Below are positions 44,856-57,059 of a DNA stretch of 64,000 nt, piece after piece. The notes beneath the pieces are model-generated. The model did no database searches, was not told the origin of the DNA, and was given only the letters and a program-made list of their open reading frames with translations. Made by a program: the position numbers and the translations under genes. The stretch is from Theropithecus gelada (taxonomy: Eukaryota; Chordata; Mammalia; Primates; Cercopithecidae): NCBI RefSeq assembly GCF_003255815.1, contig NC_037686.1:58005888-58069887 (forward strand), written 5' to 3'. Every line of letters starts with the position of its first letter. Position 1 is the first letter of the stretch.

Positions 44856-44986
44856 TTATTATTATTATTAACAACTGTAGAGACAAGAGTCTCACTCTAT
44901 GATCTTGAACTGCTGGCCTTAAACAACTCTCCTGCCCTGGTTTCCCAAAGTGCTTGGATTACAGCTGTGAACCACCTCACGCAGTC
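44856..44986 (-). mobile_element. Alu monomer-like fragment (AluJ/FLAM type), antisense
   Basis: ATT-repeat tail (44852-44869), then GTAGAGACAAGAGTCTCACT, TGATCTTGAACTGCTGGCCT, TCCCAAAGTGCTTGGATTAC and GTGAACCACCTCACGCAG. It lacks the usual GTTGCCCAGGCTGG stretch and a second arm. Confidence 0.82.
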
Positions 44987-45706
44987 AAGTACTATATCTT
45001 AATCTGAGGATGTTGCTTCTGCCTTGCAGTCACTGGGGAAAGCTAAGGAGAAAGGACACTCTGAAGCAGTGTTGTTCAGTAAAGGAGGAGCTGGAAAGAG
45101 CTTTTCAGAGCCAGTCATGGTTTCAAACTGGGACCCAGAAGTCCCCAGTGCTCTCTATGGCTAATTACACTCTACATCGGTGAGCAGATAAAGACAACAG
45201 CAAAATGGGCTGTGTGCTTCCCTTATCCATGGCCATTCCTACTGACCAAGAAAGCTGTAATATTCCCCCTCAACTGGAATAATCTTCACACAGGATGTTT
45301 CCTGACTCTGGGCCCCACCTGCCTCTTCATAGAGCATTTACTCTAGAAAACTTGTACTGTAAACTCTATTTGTCCCTTTGAGAAGTAAATGTGTTTGAAA
45401 GCATCTTTCCTATTTTACAATGCAGGACTTTCTTCCTGAATGCCCTAGGAGCAATCTCTGAAATTAAGAAAGGTCGCAGCCTGACTCCCAGTAACCATGG
45501 ACGGTAGGAGTCTGACTTTGATGGGCAGCAATTAGCAAACACACAGACCCCTGAGCTCCACTCCAGCTTTTAAAACCTCCCCAGCTTTTTGTCTCAGCTA
45601 AGTTGAGCTCAAACTGAGTTCTGGTTGGGATATTCTCTCTCTTCTAATGTAATTGTATTCAATGAAGTCTTCTTTACATGGTTTGTTTGATTAATTTTAT
45701 TTTATA
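44987..45706. other. Unidentified, possibly an old LTR
   Basis: More GC-rich than its surroundings, with no exon structure. CTGGGCCCCACCTGCCTCTT, then GTCCCTTTGAGAAGTAAATG and a T/C-rich end up to the Tigger element give an LTR-like feel, but I cannot name a family. Confidence 0.3.
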
Positions 45707-45708
45707 TA

Positions 45709-46230
45709 CAGTCAGGCACCACATAATGAGGTTTTAGTCAACAACAGACTGTATATAAGACCTTGGTCCCATAGGATTATAATGGAGCTGAAAAATTCCG
45801 ATCACCTAGTAACGTTGGAGCCCTCTTTAAACTATAGGGCTGTGCATTATTCATATATTTGTGTTGCTGTTGGTGTAAACAAACCTACTGCACTGTCAGT
45901 CCTATAAAAGTATACCACATACAATTATGTACAGTAGGTAATGCTTATTAATGGCAATAAGTTACTGTGTTATTGGTTGGTGTACTTACCATACTATATC
46001 TTAATCTTTATTTTAGACTGTACTCTTTCTTCTTATCAAAAACAAAAACAAAGTCTGTAAAACAGCTCCTGGCAGGTCCTTCAGGAGATATTCAGAAGAA
46101 GGCATGTTATTATAGGAGATAACAATTTCCATGTGTGTTATTGACCCTCCTGAAGACCTTCCAGTGGGACAAAATGTGGAGCTGGGAGACAGTGATATTG
46201 ATAATCCTGACCCTATGTAGCCTTAGACTA

Positions 46231-46265
<35 letters not shown>

Positions 46266-46950
46266 AGTTTTTAACAACAACAACAACAACAAAGTAAAAA
46301 CAAAATTCAAATGTTTAAAAATGAAAAAAGTTTGTAGAATACAGATGTAAAGAAAAACTATATTTGTACAGCTGTTAAATGTGTTTGTCTTTTAAGCTAA
46401 ATGTTATTACACGACTCAATTTTTTAAAAAAGCTTATAAAGTGAAAAAGTCACAGCATACTCATTTATTATTCACAAATTTATTATTGAAGAAAAAATAT
46501 TGTTATACATTTAGTGTAGCTTAAGTGTACAATATTTACAGTATTACTGTACAGTAACATACTGTTTTGTACTTGGCCTTCACATTCACTCACTCACTGA
46601 CTTACCCAGAGCCACTTTCAGTCCTGCAAGCTCCATTTATAGTAACTGCCTGTACAGGTGTACCATTTTTTATCTTTTATATGATGTTTCTTACTATACC
46701 TGTTCTATATTTAGAACACTTAGATAAACAAATGCCATTGTGTTACAACTGACTACACTATTCAGTACAGGAACATGCTGTACAGGTTTGTAACCTAGGA
46801 GCAGTAGGCTGTACCATATAGCCTAGGTGTGGAGTGGGCTATACTATGTAGTTCTGCATTAAGTACACTCCATGATATTTGCACAGTGACAAAATTGCCT
46901 AATGACACATTTCTTAGAAATTCTTCCTGACGTTAAGTGGTGCCTGACTA
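45709..46950 (+). mobile_element. Tigger-family DNA transposon, complete ends
   Basis: Terminal inverted repeats CAGTCAGGCACCAC (45709-45722) and GTGGTGCCTGACTA (46937-46950) differ only at the last base. Both ends abut the TA target duplication of pogo/Tigger elements (45707-45708, 46951-46952). Interior text is typical: TGTAAACAAACCTACTGCAC, CAATTATGTACAGTA, CAGGAACATGCTGTACAGG. A short remnant of the transposase C-terminus (EDLPVGQNV ... DSDIDNPDPM stop) lies at about 46142-46220. At 1.24 kb it is a non-autonomous, internally deleted copy. The exact Tigger subfamily is not certain. Confidence 0.9.
46233..46292. repeat. GT run and AAC run inside the Tigger element
   Basis: A GT run at about 46234-46261 is followed by TTTTAGTTTTT and an AAC run at about 46274-46291. 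Both lie at a naturally TG- and A-rich position of the element and have expanded there. Confidence 0.92.
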
Positions 46951-47087
46951 TATTTAAAGGGTAAACATGGTGTTTTGATACACATATAAATAGCAAAATG
47001 ATTACTATAGTCAAGTAGATTAACATTTCCATTATCTCACATAGTTACTGTTTTCTAAAATTTAAAATTATATTACATAAATGTTTT

Positions 47088-47325
47088 AACTAAAACGGTA
47101 TGGTACTAATAAAAATGGACACATAAACCAATGAAAGTAAATATAAACCACCTAATTTTTGAAAAGGGCACTAAGAGGACACCATGGGGAAAGGCTAGTC
47201 TCTTCAATAAATGGTGCTCAGAAAACTGGATTTTTACCCACAAAGAAATGAAATTGAAGTCTTACCTTACACCATACACATAAGTTAACCCAAACTGGAT
47301 AAAAGTCTAAACAAAATACTTTTGA
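47088..47325 (+). mobile_element. L1 ORF2 fragment (older L1), sense
   Basis: ACTAAAACGGTATGGTACTA, CACATAAACCAATGAAAGTA, CAATAAATGGTGCTCAGAAA and CTTACACCATACACATAAGT follow L1 ORF2 order but are diverged. Truncated at both ends. Confidence 0.82.
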
Positions 47326-47497
47326 TGCTTAATTTTGTTCAGTGCAATTTTTGCTTTGACACTAGTTTTGGTTTCTATCCATTCAAAATTTCCCAGTATG
47401 CATATTGAACAAGATTGCTGGTTAATGTCAAGTGTTTTAATAAAGTTTAATTTCAGGTGCAAAGTGAATAGGTATTACTCATAAAAGTAGTATACTT

Positions 47498-47796
47498 GGC
47501 TGGACCTGGTGGCTCATGCCTGTAATCCCAGCACTTTGGGAGGCCAAGGCAGGGAGATCACCTGAGGTCGGGAGTTCAAGATCAGCCTGACCAACATGGA
47601 GTAACCCCATATTTACTGAAAATACAAAATTAGCTGGGCATGGTAGTGCATTCCTGTAATCCCAACTACTCGGGAGGCTGAGGCAGGAGAATTGCTTGAA
47701 CCCGAGAGGCAGAGATTGTGCTGAGCCAAGATCCCTCCATTGCACTCCAGCCTGGGTAACAAGAGTGAAACCTCATGTCAGAAAAAAAAAAAAAAA
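47498..47796 (+). mobile_element. AluS-like, sense
   Basis: Full Alu starting GGCTGGACCTGGTGGCTCAT with an uninterrupted A-tail. Target duplication AAAAGTAGTATACTT (47483-47497) and AAAAGTAGCGTACTT (47797-47811), 13 of 15 matching. Confidence 0.95.
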
Positions 47797-47811
47797 AAAA
47801 GTAGCGTACTT

Positions 47812-49281
47812 GTCTCACAAATGTATGCCTGTGTGAGTGCTTTATTATTTATTTATCATTACCTGATACTTCTCATTTATTTTCACGTATTTAAAAGACA
47901 TGGACTGGTTTCAGAGCCATTACATTTAAACTGGAAGTTTAATTCAATTCATTGCTCATTGAATTCATCATAATTTTTTTTTCTATTGATAGTCCCTTCT
48001 CTCTCTCTTTTCTTTATTTTTCTAGACAGTAATTAAACATAGAAACCTCATTTAGAGGTATTCTTTAAAGTTTATTTTCATGGCAAAAATAAAGTTGTCC
48101 CCAAAAAGTGAGAAATGAAAAAGGTAAAATGTAAAGAGTAAAAGAGACTACAGTACAAAAGTTAAAAGATCATACAAATTCACACAATGTGTAGTGCTAA
48201 AGGAGACACTTTTATTTTGAACGTATGACATTGTAATTCTTGTAAATCTACCAAACTGGACAACGTAGATACAATATAATAAGATATTAACTAAAATTTG
48301 TAAATCCAAATTTAAGAATATTAGAAAATGAAGTAAGCATTAAGTTTATTTAACTGATTAGAGGTTAGGAAAAACACCGCTACTGTATCAATGTTATTGG
48401 TTTTTTAGCTGGCTTGGATATTTGTGAGTCTTATTTTTCAGTGTATACTGTAGGAAAGAATGCCTCTTCCAAAGCTATGGGACGCTGTCTGCCCAGACTT
48501 ACATGTTCTAAAGAGAGACTATAAAGAAAGCTCAGGAATTATTCAAAATGAGCCAATTCCTGTTTCTGAATCCTCTGGGTCCTCTGCAAAGAATTGCCTT
48601 TTTACGTTTTTTATTTAATAGAGAACAGTTTTGACAATTGCAAATTGATAAACAAGCAGAGAGTCTATGGTAGGCCTGAGTTTTGTGGGACTATGAAATC
48701 ACTTCTGGTCTTTTGGTTATTGCAGATTTATTTGTGCAAGGAGATTGTTTGTGAATGGAAGCCTGAACTTCGTATACATGCAGATTTTCAGGTTCCCAGG
48801 TGCTGGTATTAACTGAGCATGCAAACTTAATTGCTTACAATGTTAGAAACTTCAGACTAGGAACTCGGTTGGGTGAAACGACATTTAGTTTATAGTAAAG
48901 CATGTAATCATTACACCTTACCTTGTTTCTGCTATATCTAATGACTGCCAATTTTTAATTGGCAAGAATCAGTTTAAAATTTTTAACTTCAGTTTGTGAT
49001 ATGTGAACTCTTCAAGTGAATAAGACAACATGTTATGACCATAGACTTAAGATCTAAGTTTTTGTGTTCAGATTTTTTTCAGTAGTCAAAGTGAAATAGA
49101 ATTTAAAAACAATCAAACAATAATAGAATTAAACTGGATCTGACACCTAGATATTTAAATTGAATCTTAGCCTTTATATTTAATGATTCATTACATTTAA
49201 AATTATTACTAGAAGGGAACCAAATTCAGACAGCAATGAATAGGGTACCATACATTTCAGTTTGAAAATCTTTATAGTTGT
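47812..49281. other. AT-rich DNA, nothing recognised
   Basis: About 1.5 kb with no identifiable repeat. The 72-codon frame at 48594-48812 has no recognised motif. Confidence 0.45.
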
Positions 49282-49332
49282 TCAAACTGCATACTCTATT
49301 TTATTTTTTAACTTATTATTATTTTACTCATT

Positions 49333-49622
49333 AATTTATTTATTTGAGACAGTCTCATTCCGTCGCTCTGACTGGAGTGCAGTAACATGATCTCGGCTCA
49401 CTGCAACCTCCACCTCCCTGGTTCAAGTGACCCTCATGCCTCACTCCTGAGAAGCTGGGACTACAGGTGTTCACCACCCCACTTGGCTAATTTTGGTATT
49501 TTTAGTAGATACAGGGTTTTGCCCTATTGGTCAGTTTGGTCTTGAACTCCTGGGCTCAAGCAATCTTCCTGTCTTGGCCTCCCAAAGTTCTGGGATGACA
49601 GGTGTGAACCATCACGCTCAGC
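49333..49622 (-). mobile_element. Alu (S/J-like), antisense, diverged
   Basis: TTATTTATTTGAGACAGTCTC start, two-arm structure and ATCACGCTCAGCC end. The flanks TCAAACTGCATACTCTA (49282-49298) and TCAAACTATATATTCTA (49624-49640) match at 13 of 17, an eroded target duplication. Confidence 0.92.
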
Positions 49623-49640
49623 CTCAAACTATATATTCTA

Positions 49641-51360
49641 AACTGACACAAAGTCACTTATTCTTTTCTCAGGCTAGAATAAATTAAGTGCAGAAAAAAA
49701 TGGAATGACTGTGCCACACTTATTTATCTCATCATCTAACATATTAGTTTGCATTTAATAACAAAAGTAAAGTATCAGTGATGGAATTCTCCCCACTATT
49801 TCAGTGTAACATTTTATCCTTTGTGATGCTGGATCCAGACAGTGGAATTGTTATATGGTTTCTCTGTCTTAGAAAATGAACTACACAGAACCATTACGGC
49901 TAAGTTTATCTATAAACGTAGAAATTTCATTCATTACTACCCAGCTGTGTTTGCTTAGCCAAGTGATAATAAGGGATTACATTGGAATGAAAAAACAATG
50001 GCAATATGGATTGGCTAGGAAAGCAGTAAGCTAGTGAAGGACATACTGGAATCCAATTTGAAGTTTTTAGCCTCAATTAAAATGTCCGGTAAGCAGCAGA
50101 GCAAATGGATCATGCTGGGATGAAGTAATCTAAACCGTTTCAACTCTTTAAAGTACATCAGAGTTCTGACAAAACTTAAGAAACAAAGTTATTGACAATA
50201 ATGGACTTTTGGACACAGTAGACTCATTCATTCTTTTGTTTTAGAACACATTTTTGTTTATTGAGTTTCTCATGTATCTCAAGCAGTGTGTTATCTCTGA
50301 AAATATATAACATTTTTACATCAATGTAGTGATCTGTGACAAAGATCAAGCTTTATCTTTATTTTATTTAAACAAGTCTGTCCCACAGCAGGTAGCCTGA
50401 CTATATTTTGTTTGTTTTTCATAGAAAGCTGCACCATTCAGAACTAATTGCAAAGTGCCTAGAGTAATCAGGTAAGTTTTTCATCGATTACTTCCACCTT
50501 GCTGCAATTAGACACCAAACCATCAGATTGCTAAAGAATCTTCAGAGAAACAATAAAGCAAATACTCTTTTGATGAATTCATAGAAAAATGTGGTAGCTC
50601 AAGTAAGGATTAATAGCATTACAGTATAGTAGAATCTACTCTCATTATTTCAGGTTATTAATTTGTCTACACAGAATGCCAAAAAATTCATCTTTGAGTT
50701 AAGAAATGCAGAGAATATGAGATATTTAATTGGAAAACTAAATGCGAGTAAGTGACATTAAGCCATCTATTTATCCTTGTTTTTTCTTATCTGTGCTTGC
50801 AGATAGTAGGGTGCCTTCATCATTATGCCTCTGTGAATAACCAGTGTAGAATCATCTTGCCATTTGAATAGTAACCTGTTTTGAGTTCTATTGTCTTCTA
50901 GCCTGACAATGCACCATCTTCCCAATGCACCATGATAGGATAACACGTGAGTCCACTCCCAAACTTGTGTGGCACAATATAGCAGAAGCCACCTAAGGGG
51001 AAGCTTGGCAGTGACCTCACCTTTGTGGGGATGCTTTGAGGTCAGTGGGGGCACTTTCTATTTTGATGCTGCATTTGATCCAAAGTGACGTTTGCCTTGA
51101 GCTTTTCACTGCTAATGCTGATATTGCTGTAGTTATGTCCAGACAGAATGGGACACGACCTTTTGGGACAATATTTCCTCCATAGGAAGTTCAGTTTCAA
51201 TTAAACAAAGAAAAATGAAATGCTGATATAAATCAGAAGTGCCACAAATGTTCAGGTTTTGGAGGCATGTTAATAAATTTTTATCCTTTTATAATTCTTC
51301 CACTTTTAATGCTTTAACATGAAAGAAAAAATCTGATTTCATTTTGAGGAATTTATATAA
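49641..51360. other. Mostly unrecognised DNA, weak L2 piece
   Basis: At 50221-50330 the text CATTCATTCTTTTGTTTTAG with TTTTTGTTTATTGAGTTTCT and ATCTCAAGCAGTGTGTTATC looks like an L2 3' remnant. A 95-codon antisense frame at 50767-51054 shows no domain I recognise. Confidence 0.4.
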
Positions 51361-51364
51361 AACA

Positions 51365-51490
51365 TATTCATTCATTCATTCATGTGTTGTTTTTTGGGCA
51401 CTTACTGTGTATAAAGCCAGCCACAGAACAAGTTACAAACATGCTTTAAGAGGACCCTATAATCTAGTGTGTTAAATAAATCTGACCCTC
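51365..51490 (+). mobile_element. L2/MIR-like fragment
   Basis: An ATTC run, then GGGCACTTACTGTGTATAAA, CAGCCACAGAACAAG and GAGGACCCTATAATCTAGTG, matching the L2 order of ATTTATTGAGCACCTACT..., and ...CTTACATTCTAGTG. Confidence 0.6.
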
Positions 51491-52905
51491 TAAAACTACA
51501 TATATTCGAACAGTATTTCAAGCATTATGATGCTTCATAGCATTAAAAAGATTAGGAAAGTTTTTGTAATGAAGGTACAATTTGAATATAACTTTAATTG
51601 ATCACAGTATTTTCATAATGGTGGTAGAATTTAAAGCAATCCACCTGAACAAATAAGCGAAGCACAGACGGAATCATGAAGGCTCACAACACATTTACAA
51701 ATATGGGAGACATTCTAATTTGGAATAAACTCCTTTAAATCTTTCATATAAGCACATAAAGTAATTTAAAGAGCCCCAATACGGCATCAATGGCATATGG
51801 AGGCCTTCCACTTTTCCATGTGTTAATGTCAGCCACCTATACGAAAATCATCCCATGCCTATCTACAACCATACAGAAAAACCGTGAGAATAAATGGACA
51901 TCACCTAATGCAGTGTTTTGGGAATAACCAGAATGCAGGGAAGATGATATAACTGGGTGGGTAGCTATATCAAGAGGGCCAGAAGAACTGGCCTTGGCCC
52001 ATACCCCACTGCTGGGATTTGGGTGGAATGCAGAGCCAAGGGAATCCTAACATTAGAAGAACTCAGATACTCAGATAACATCAGGAAGAGACTGTTCCTA
52101 AATATACAACTATTTAGAACTTGATAAAGATTTGGCTGATCTTCAGAGTCAGGATATGGAAAGGGGAGGATGTTGAAATGTGCAGGCATAAGCAATGGCA
52201 GTATTGCAAAATTTTCAGTCGTAGGAGGAAATTGGAGGCATTTTGGAAAACAGTATCTCTTAGATGAAGTTTCCAGTAATGAAGGACAGAGAAGAAAAAA
52301 ATGGCCGGTGATTAAGCTCTACGGAAACAGTATGATATCTAACTATACGTAATGCAATGTAGAAAACATTATACATATATAGGTATATAGGAATGAAATT
52401 GTAAAAAATAGACAATGTACACTTGCACACACACACTCACCTCAGTGGGCACTTCAACATTGTACCATGGAGTGATAACACAGGACTCCGTTCCCCACAG
52501 GCGTTTTTAGCTGTTATTTCACTTGCCTGTTTCAGGATGCGTTTGCCACAAATAGATCACTGGGCACAGGAGCACTGAGAGACATCCTATGATTTATGAC
52601 TCCAGACGTATTCCTTTCTTTCCCCACTTTGTTGTAGCAACCTTAGCGTCTCATGATAATTAGGGTTGAATACCTTCAACAATGAGAGTAACTCCTTTTG
52701 TTGCCTGCCAGCCCAATGGCATGAGGGATTCAAAGCGCCCAGGTGATAGTATCTGACTCAGAGGAATATTAATTCTGTCAATTACTATAAGCATTGCCTT
52801 TTCCCATCTAAAAGCTGACACTTTTCACCCAGCATGGCCTCCATTTATGAGAACAAGTAGTACAGTGCCAAAGTGAGTTACTAGAAAGTATTAATGAATG
52901 ATATC
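51491..52905. other. Unrecognised DNA
   Basis: About 1.4 kb, no repeat or exon recognised. Short CA run near 52428-52437. Confidence 0.45.
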
Positions 52906-53119
52906 TGCCCTGTCCACTTTCTTCTTCTTATTATTATTATTATACTTTAAGTTCTGGGGTACATGTGTACAACGTGCAGATTTGTTACACATGTATACAC
53001 GTGCCATGTTGGTGTGCTGCACCCATTATCTCCTAATGCTATCCCTGCCCCCTCCCCCTACCCCACAACAGGCCCTGGTGTATGATGTTCCCCTTCCTGT
53101 GTCCAAGTGTTCTCATTGT

Positions 53120-56100
53120 TCAATTCCCACCTATGAGTGAGAACACGCAGTGTTTGTTTTTTTTTTGTCCTTGCGATAGTTTGCTGAGAATGATGGTTTC
53201 CAGCTTCATCCATGTCCCTACAAAGGACATGAATTCATCCTTTTTTATGGCTACATAGTATTCCATGGTGTATATGTGCCACATTATCTTAATCCAGTCT
53301 ATCATTGATGGACATTGGGGTTGGTTCCAAGTCTTTGCTATTGAGAATAGTGCTGCAATAAACATACGTGTGCATGTGTCTTCATAGCAGCATGATTTAT
53401 AATCCCAGTAATGGGATGGCTTGGTTAAATGGTATTTCTAGTTCTAGATCCTAGAGGAATCGCCACACTGTCTTCCACAATGGTTGAACTAGTTTACAGT
53501 CCCACCAACAGTGTAAAAGTGCTCCTATTTCTCCACATCCTCTCCAGCGCCTGTTGTTTCCTGACTTTTTAATGATCGCCATTCTAAGTGGTGTGAGATG
53601 GTATCTCATTGTGGTTTTGATTTGCATTTCTCTGATGGCCAGTGATGATGAGCATTTTTTCATGTGTCTGCTGGCTGCATAAAGGTTTTCTTTTGAGAAG
53701 CGTCTGTTCATATCCTTTGCCCACTTTTTGATGGGGTTGTTTGTTTTTCTCTTGTAAATTTGTTTGAGTTCTTTGTAGATTCTGGATATTAGCCCTTTGT
53801 CAGATGAGTAGATTGCAAAAATTTTTTCCCATTCTGTAGGTTGCCTGTTCACTCTGATGGTAGTTTCTTTTGCTTTGCAGAAGCTCTTTAGTTTAATTAG
53901 ATCTCATTTGTCAATTTTGGCTTTTGTTGCCATTGTTTTTGGTGTTTTTGACATGAAGTCATTGCCCATGCCTATGTCCTGAATGGTATCGCCTAGGTTT
54001 TCTTCCAGGGTTTTTATGGTTTTAGGTCTAACATTTAAGTCTTTAATCCATCTTGAATTAATTTTTGTATAAGGTGTAAGGAAGGGATCCAGTTTCAGCT
54101 TTCTGCATATGGCTAGCCAGTTTTCCCAGCACCATTTATTAAACAGGGAATCCTTTCCCCATTTCTTGTTTTTGTCAGGATTGTTAAAAATCAGATGGTT
54201 GTAGATGTGTGGTATTATTTCTGATGGTTCTGTTCTGTTCCATTGGTCTATATCTCTGTTTTGGTACCAGTACCATGCTGTTTTGGTTACTGTAGCCTTT
54301 TAGTATAGTTTGAAGTCAGGTAGCGTGATGCCTCAAGCTTTGTTCTTTTGGCTTATGATTGACTTGGCAATGTGGGCTCTTTTTTGGTTCCATATGAATT
54401 TTAAAGTAGTTTTTTTCCAATTCTGTGAAGAAAGTAATTGGTAGCTTGATGGGGATGACATTGAATCTATAAATTACCTCAGGCACTATGGTCTTTTTCA
54501 CAATATTGATTCTTCCTATACGTGAGCATGGAATGTTCTTCCATTTGTTTGTGTCCTCTTTTATTTTGTTGAGCAGTGGTTTGTAGTTCTCCTTGAAGAG
54601 GTCCTTCACATCCCTTGTAAGTTGGATTCCTAGGTATTTTATTGTCTTTGAAGCAATTGTGAATGGGAGTTCACTCATGATTTGGCTCTCTGTCTGTTAT
54701 TGGTGTATAAGAATGCTATGATTTTTGCCCATTGATTTTGTATCCCGAGACTTTGCTGAAGTTACTTATCAGCTTAAGGAGATTTTGGGCTGAGACAATG
54801 GGGTTTTCTAAATGTACAATCATGTCATCTGCAAACAGGGACAATTTGACTTCCTCTTTTCCTAACTGAATACCCTTTATTTCTTTCTCCTGCCTGATTG
54901 CCTTGGCCAAAACTTCCAACACTACATTCAATAGGAATGGTGAGAGAGGGCATCCCTGTCTTGTGCCAGTTTTCAAAGGGAATGCTTCCAGTTTTTGCCC
55001 ATTCAGTATGATATTGGCTGTTGGTTTGTCATAAATAGCTCTTATTATTTTGAGATACTTCCCACTAATACCTAGTTTATTCAGAGTTTTTAGCATGAAG
55101 GGCTGTTGAATTTTGTCAAAGGCCTTTTCTGCATCTATTGAGATAATCATGTGGTTTTTGTCTTTGGTTCTGTTTATATATTGGATTACCTTTATGGACT
55201 CGTGCATGTTGAACCAGCCTTGCATCCCAGGGATGAAGCTCACTTGATCATGGTGGATATGCTTTTTGATGTGCTGCTGGATTTGGTTTGCCAGTATTTT
55301 CTGAGGATTTTTGCATCGATGTTCATCAGGGATATTGGTCTAAAATTCTCTTTTTTTTGTTGTGTCTCTGTCCGACCTTGGTATCAGGATGATGCTGGCC
55401 TCATAAAATGAGTTAGGGAGGATTCCCTCTTTTTCTATTGATTGGAATAGTTTCAGAAGGAATGGTACCAGTACCTCCTTGTACCTCTGGTAGAATTCGG
55501 CTGTGAATCCATCTGGTCCTGGATTTTTTTTGGTTGGTAAACTATTAATTATTGCCTCAATTTCAGAGCCTGTTATTGGTCTATTCAGAGATTCAACTTC
55601 TTCCTGGTTTAGTCTTAGGAGAGTGTATGTGTCCAGGAATTTATCCATTTCTTCTAGATTTTTTGTGTATTTGCATGGAGGTGTTTATAGTATTTTCTGA
55701 TGCTGGTTTGTACTTCTGTAGGATCAGTGGCGATATCCCCTTTATCATTTTTTATTGTGTCTATTTGATTCTTTTCTCTTTTCTTCTTTATTAGTCTTGC
55801 TAGCAGTCTATCAATTTTGTTGATCTTTTCAAAAACCCAGCTCCTGGATTCATTGATTTTTTAGAGGGTTTTTTGTGTCTCTATCTCCTTCAGTTCTGCT
55901 CTGATCTTAGTTATTTCTTGCCTTCTGCTAGCTTTTGAATGTGTTTGCTCTTGCTTCTCTAGTTCTTTTAATTGTGATGTTAGGGTGTCAATTTTAGATC
56001 TTTCCTGCTTTCTCTTGTGGGCATTTAGTGCTATAAATTTTGCCCTACACACTGCTTTAAATGTGTCCCAGAGATTCTGGTATGTTGTGTCTTTGTTCTC

Positions 56101-56937
56101 AGTGGTTTCAAAGAATATCTCTTTTTTTTTTTTTTTTTTTAGACGGAATCTCGCTCTGTCGCCCAGGCTGGAGTGCAGTGGCCGGATCTCAGCTCACTGC
56201 AAGCTCCGCCTCCTGGGTTCACGCCATTCTCCGGCCTCAGCCTCCCGAGTAGCTGGGAGTACAGGCGCCCGCCATGTCGCCCGGCTAGTTTTTGTATTTC
56301 TTAGTAGAGACGGGGTTTCACCATGTTAGCCAGGATGGTCTCGATCTCCTGACCTCGTGATCCACCCGTCTCGGCCTCCCAGAGTGCTGGGATTACAGGC
56401 TTGAGCCACCGCGCCTGGCCAAGAATATCTTTATTTCTGCCTTCATTTCGTTATGTACCCAGTAGTTCATTCAGGAGCAGGTTGTTCAGTTTCCATGTAG
56501 TTGAGCGGTTTTGATTGAGTTTCTTAATCCTGAGTTCTAGTTTGATTGCACTGTGGTCTGAGAGACAATTTGTTATAATTTTCTGTTCTTTTACATTTGC
56601 TGAGGAGTGCTTTACTTCCAACTATGTGGTCAATTTTGGAATAAGTGCAATGTGGTGCTGAGAAGAATGTATATTCTGTTGATTTGGGGTAGAGAGTTCT
56701 GTAGATGTCTATTAGGTCTGCTTGGTGCAGAGCTGAGTTCAATTCCTGGATATCTTTGCTAACTTTCTGTCTCGTTGATCTGTCTAATGTTGACAGTGTG
56801 GTGTTAACGTCTCCCGTTATTATTGTGTGAGAGTCTAAGTCTCTTTTTAGGTCTCTAAGGACTTGCTTTATGAATCTGGGTCCTCCTGTATTGGGTGCAT
56901 ATATATTTAGGATAATTAGCTGTTCTTGTTGAATTGA
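53120..56937 (-). pseudogene. L1 ORF2p remnant (EN, RT and C-terminal parts)
   Basis: ORF2 encodes the endonuclease/reverse transcriptase of L1. Here it starts inside the EN domain (56524 upward: IITGDVN, YSKIDHIVGSK). It runs through the inter-domain region (55861-56052) and finger/palm RT segments (55340-55648; 54716-55243 with the catalytic FADD at 54824-54835, and GTRQGCPLSP), then the thumb and C-terminal part (54316-54678, 53451-53852) to the normal FSLIGGN end at 53120. The frame is broken into at least seven pieces by stops and frameshifts, and by an Alu at 56121-56420, so it cannot make a full protein. Confidence 0.93.
56121..56420 (-). mobile_element. Young AluY, Old World monkey type, antisense, inside L1
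   Basis: Full-length Alu with a perfect 10-bp target duplication AAGAATATCT (56111-56120, 56421-56430), both copies being L1 ORF2 sequence. It has both variants I link to monkey AluYR: GTGGCCGGATCTCAGCTCAC in the right arm and CAGGCTTGAGCCACCGCGCC in the head. Confidence 0.97.
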
Positions 56938-57059
56938 TGCCCTTCCCACAACCCTACAAGGTGATATCCTCAAATTGGCATCTTCATTTGACTTACCAAG
57001 TGGTTCCACTTTGCAATCAGGCCAACTTCTGCAGGGTAGTGGAGGTGCATGGAATGGCC

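Larger units (their letters stand above)
52918..56937 (-). mobile_element. L1 (L1PA-type), antisense, 5'-truncated, carrying an Alu
   Basis: Antisense L1 from an ATT-rich tail (52918-52945) through the 3' UTR and most of ORF2 to TTGTTCTTGTTGAATTGA at 56937. Without the nested Alu it is about 3.7 kb against about 6 kb for a full L1. The flanks TGCCCTGTCCAC (52906-52917) and TGCCCTTCCCAC (56938-56949) match at 10 of 12, an eroded target duplication that fixes both ends. The 5' UTR, ORF1 and the start of ORF2 are absent. Confidence 0.95.

Noticed and set aside
50767..51054. 95-codon antisense frame
   Set aside because: I could not link it to any protein family and saw no supporting context.
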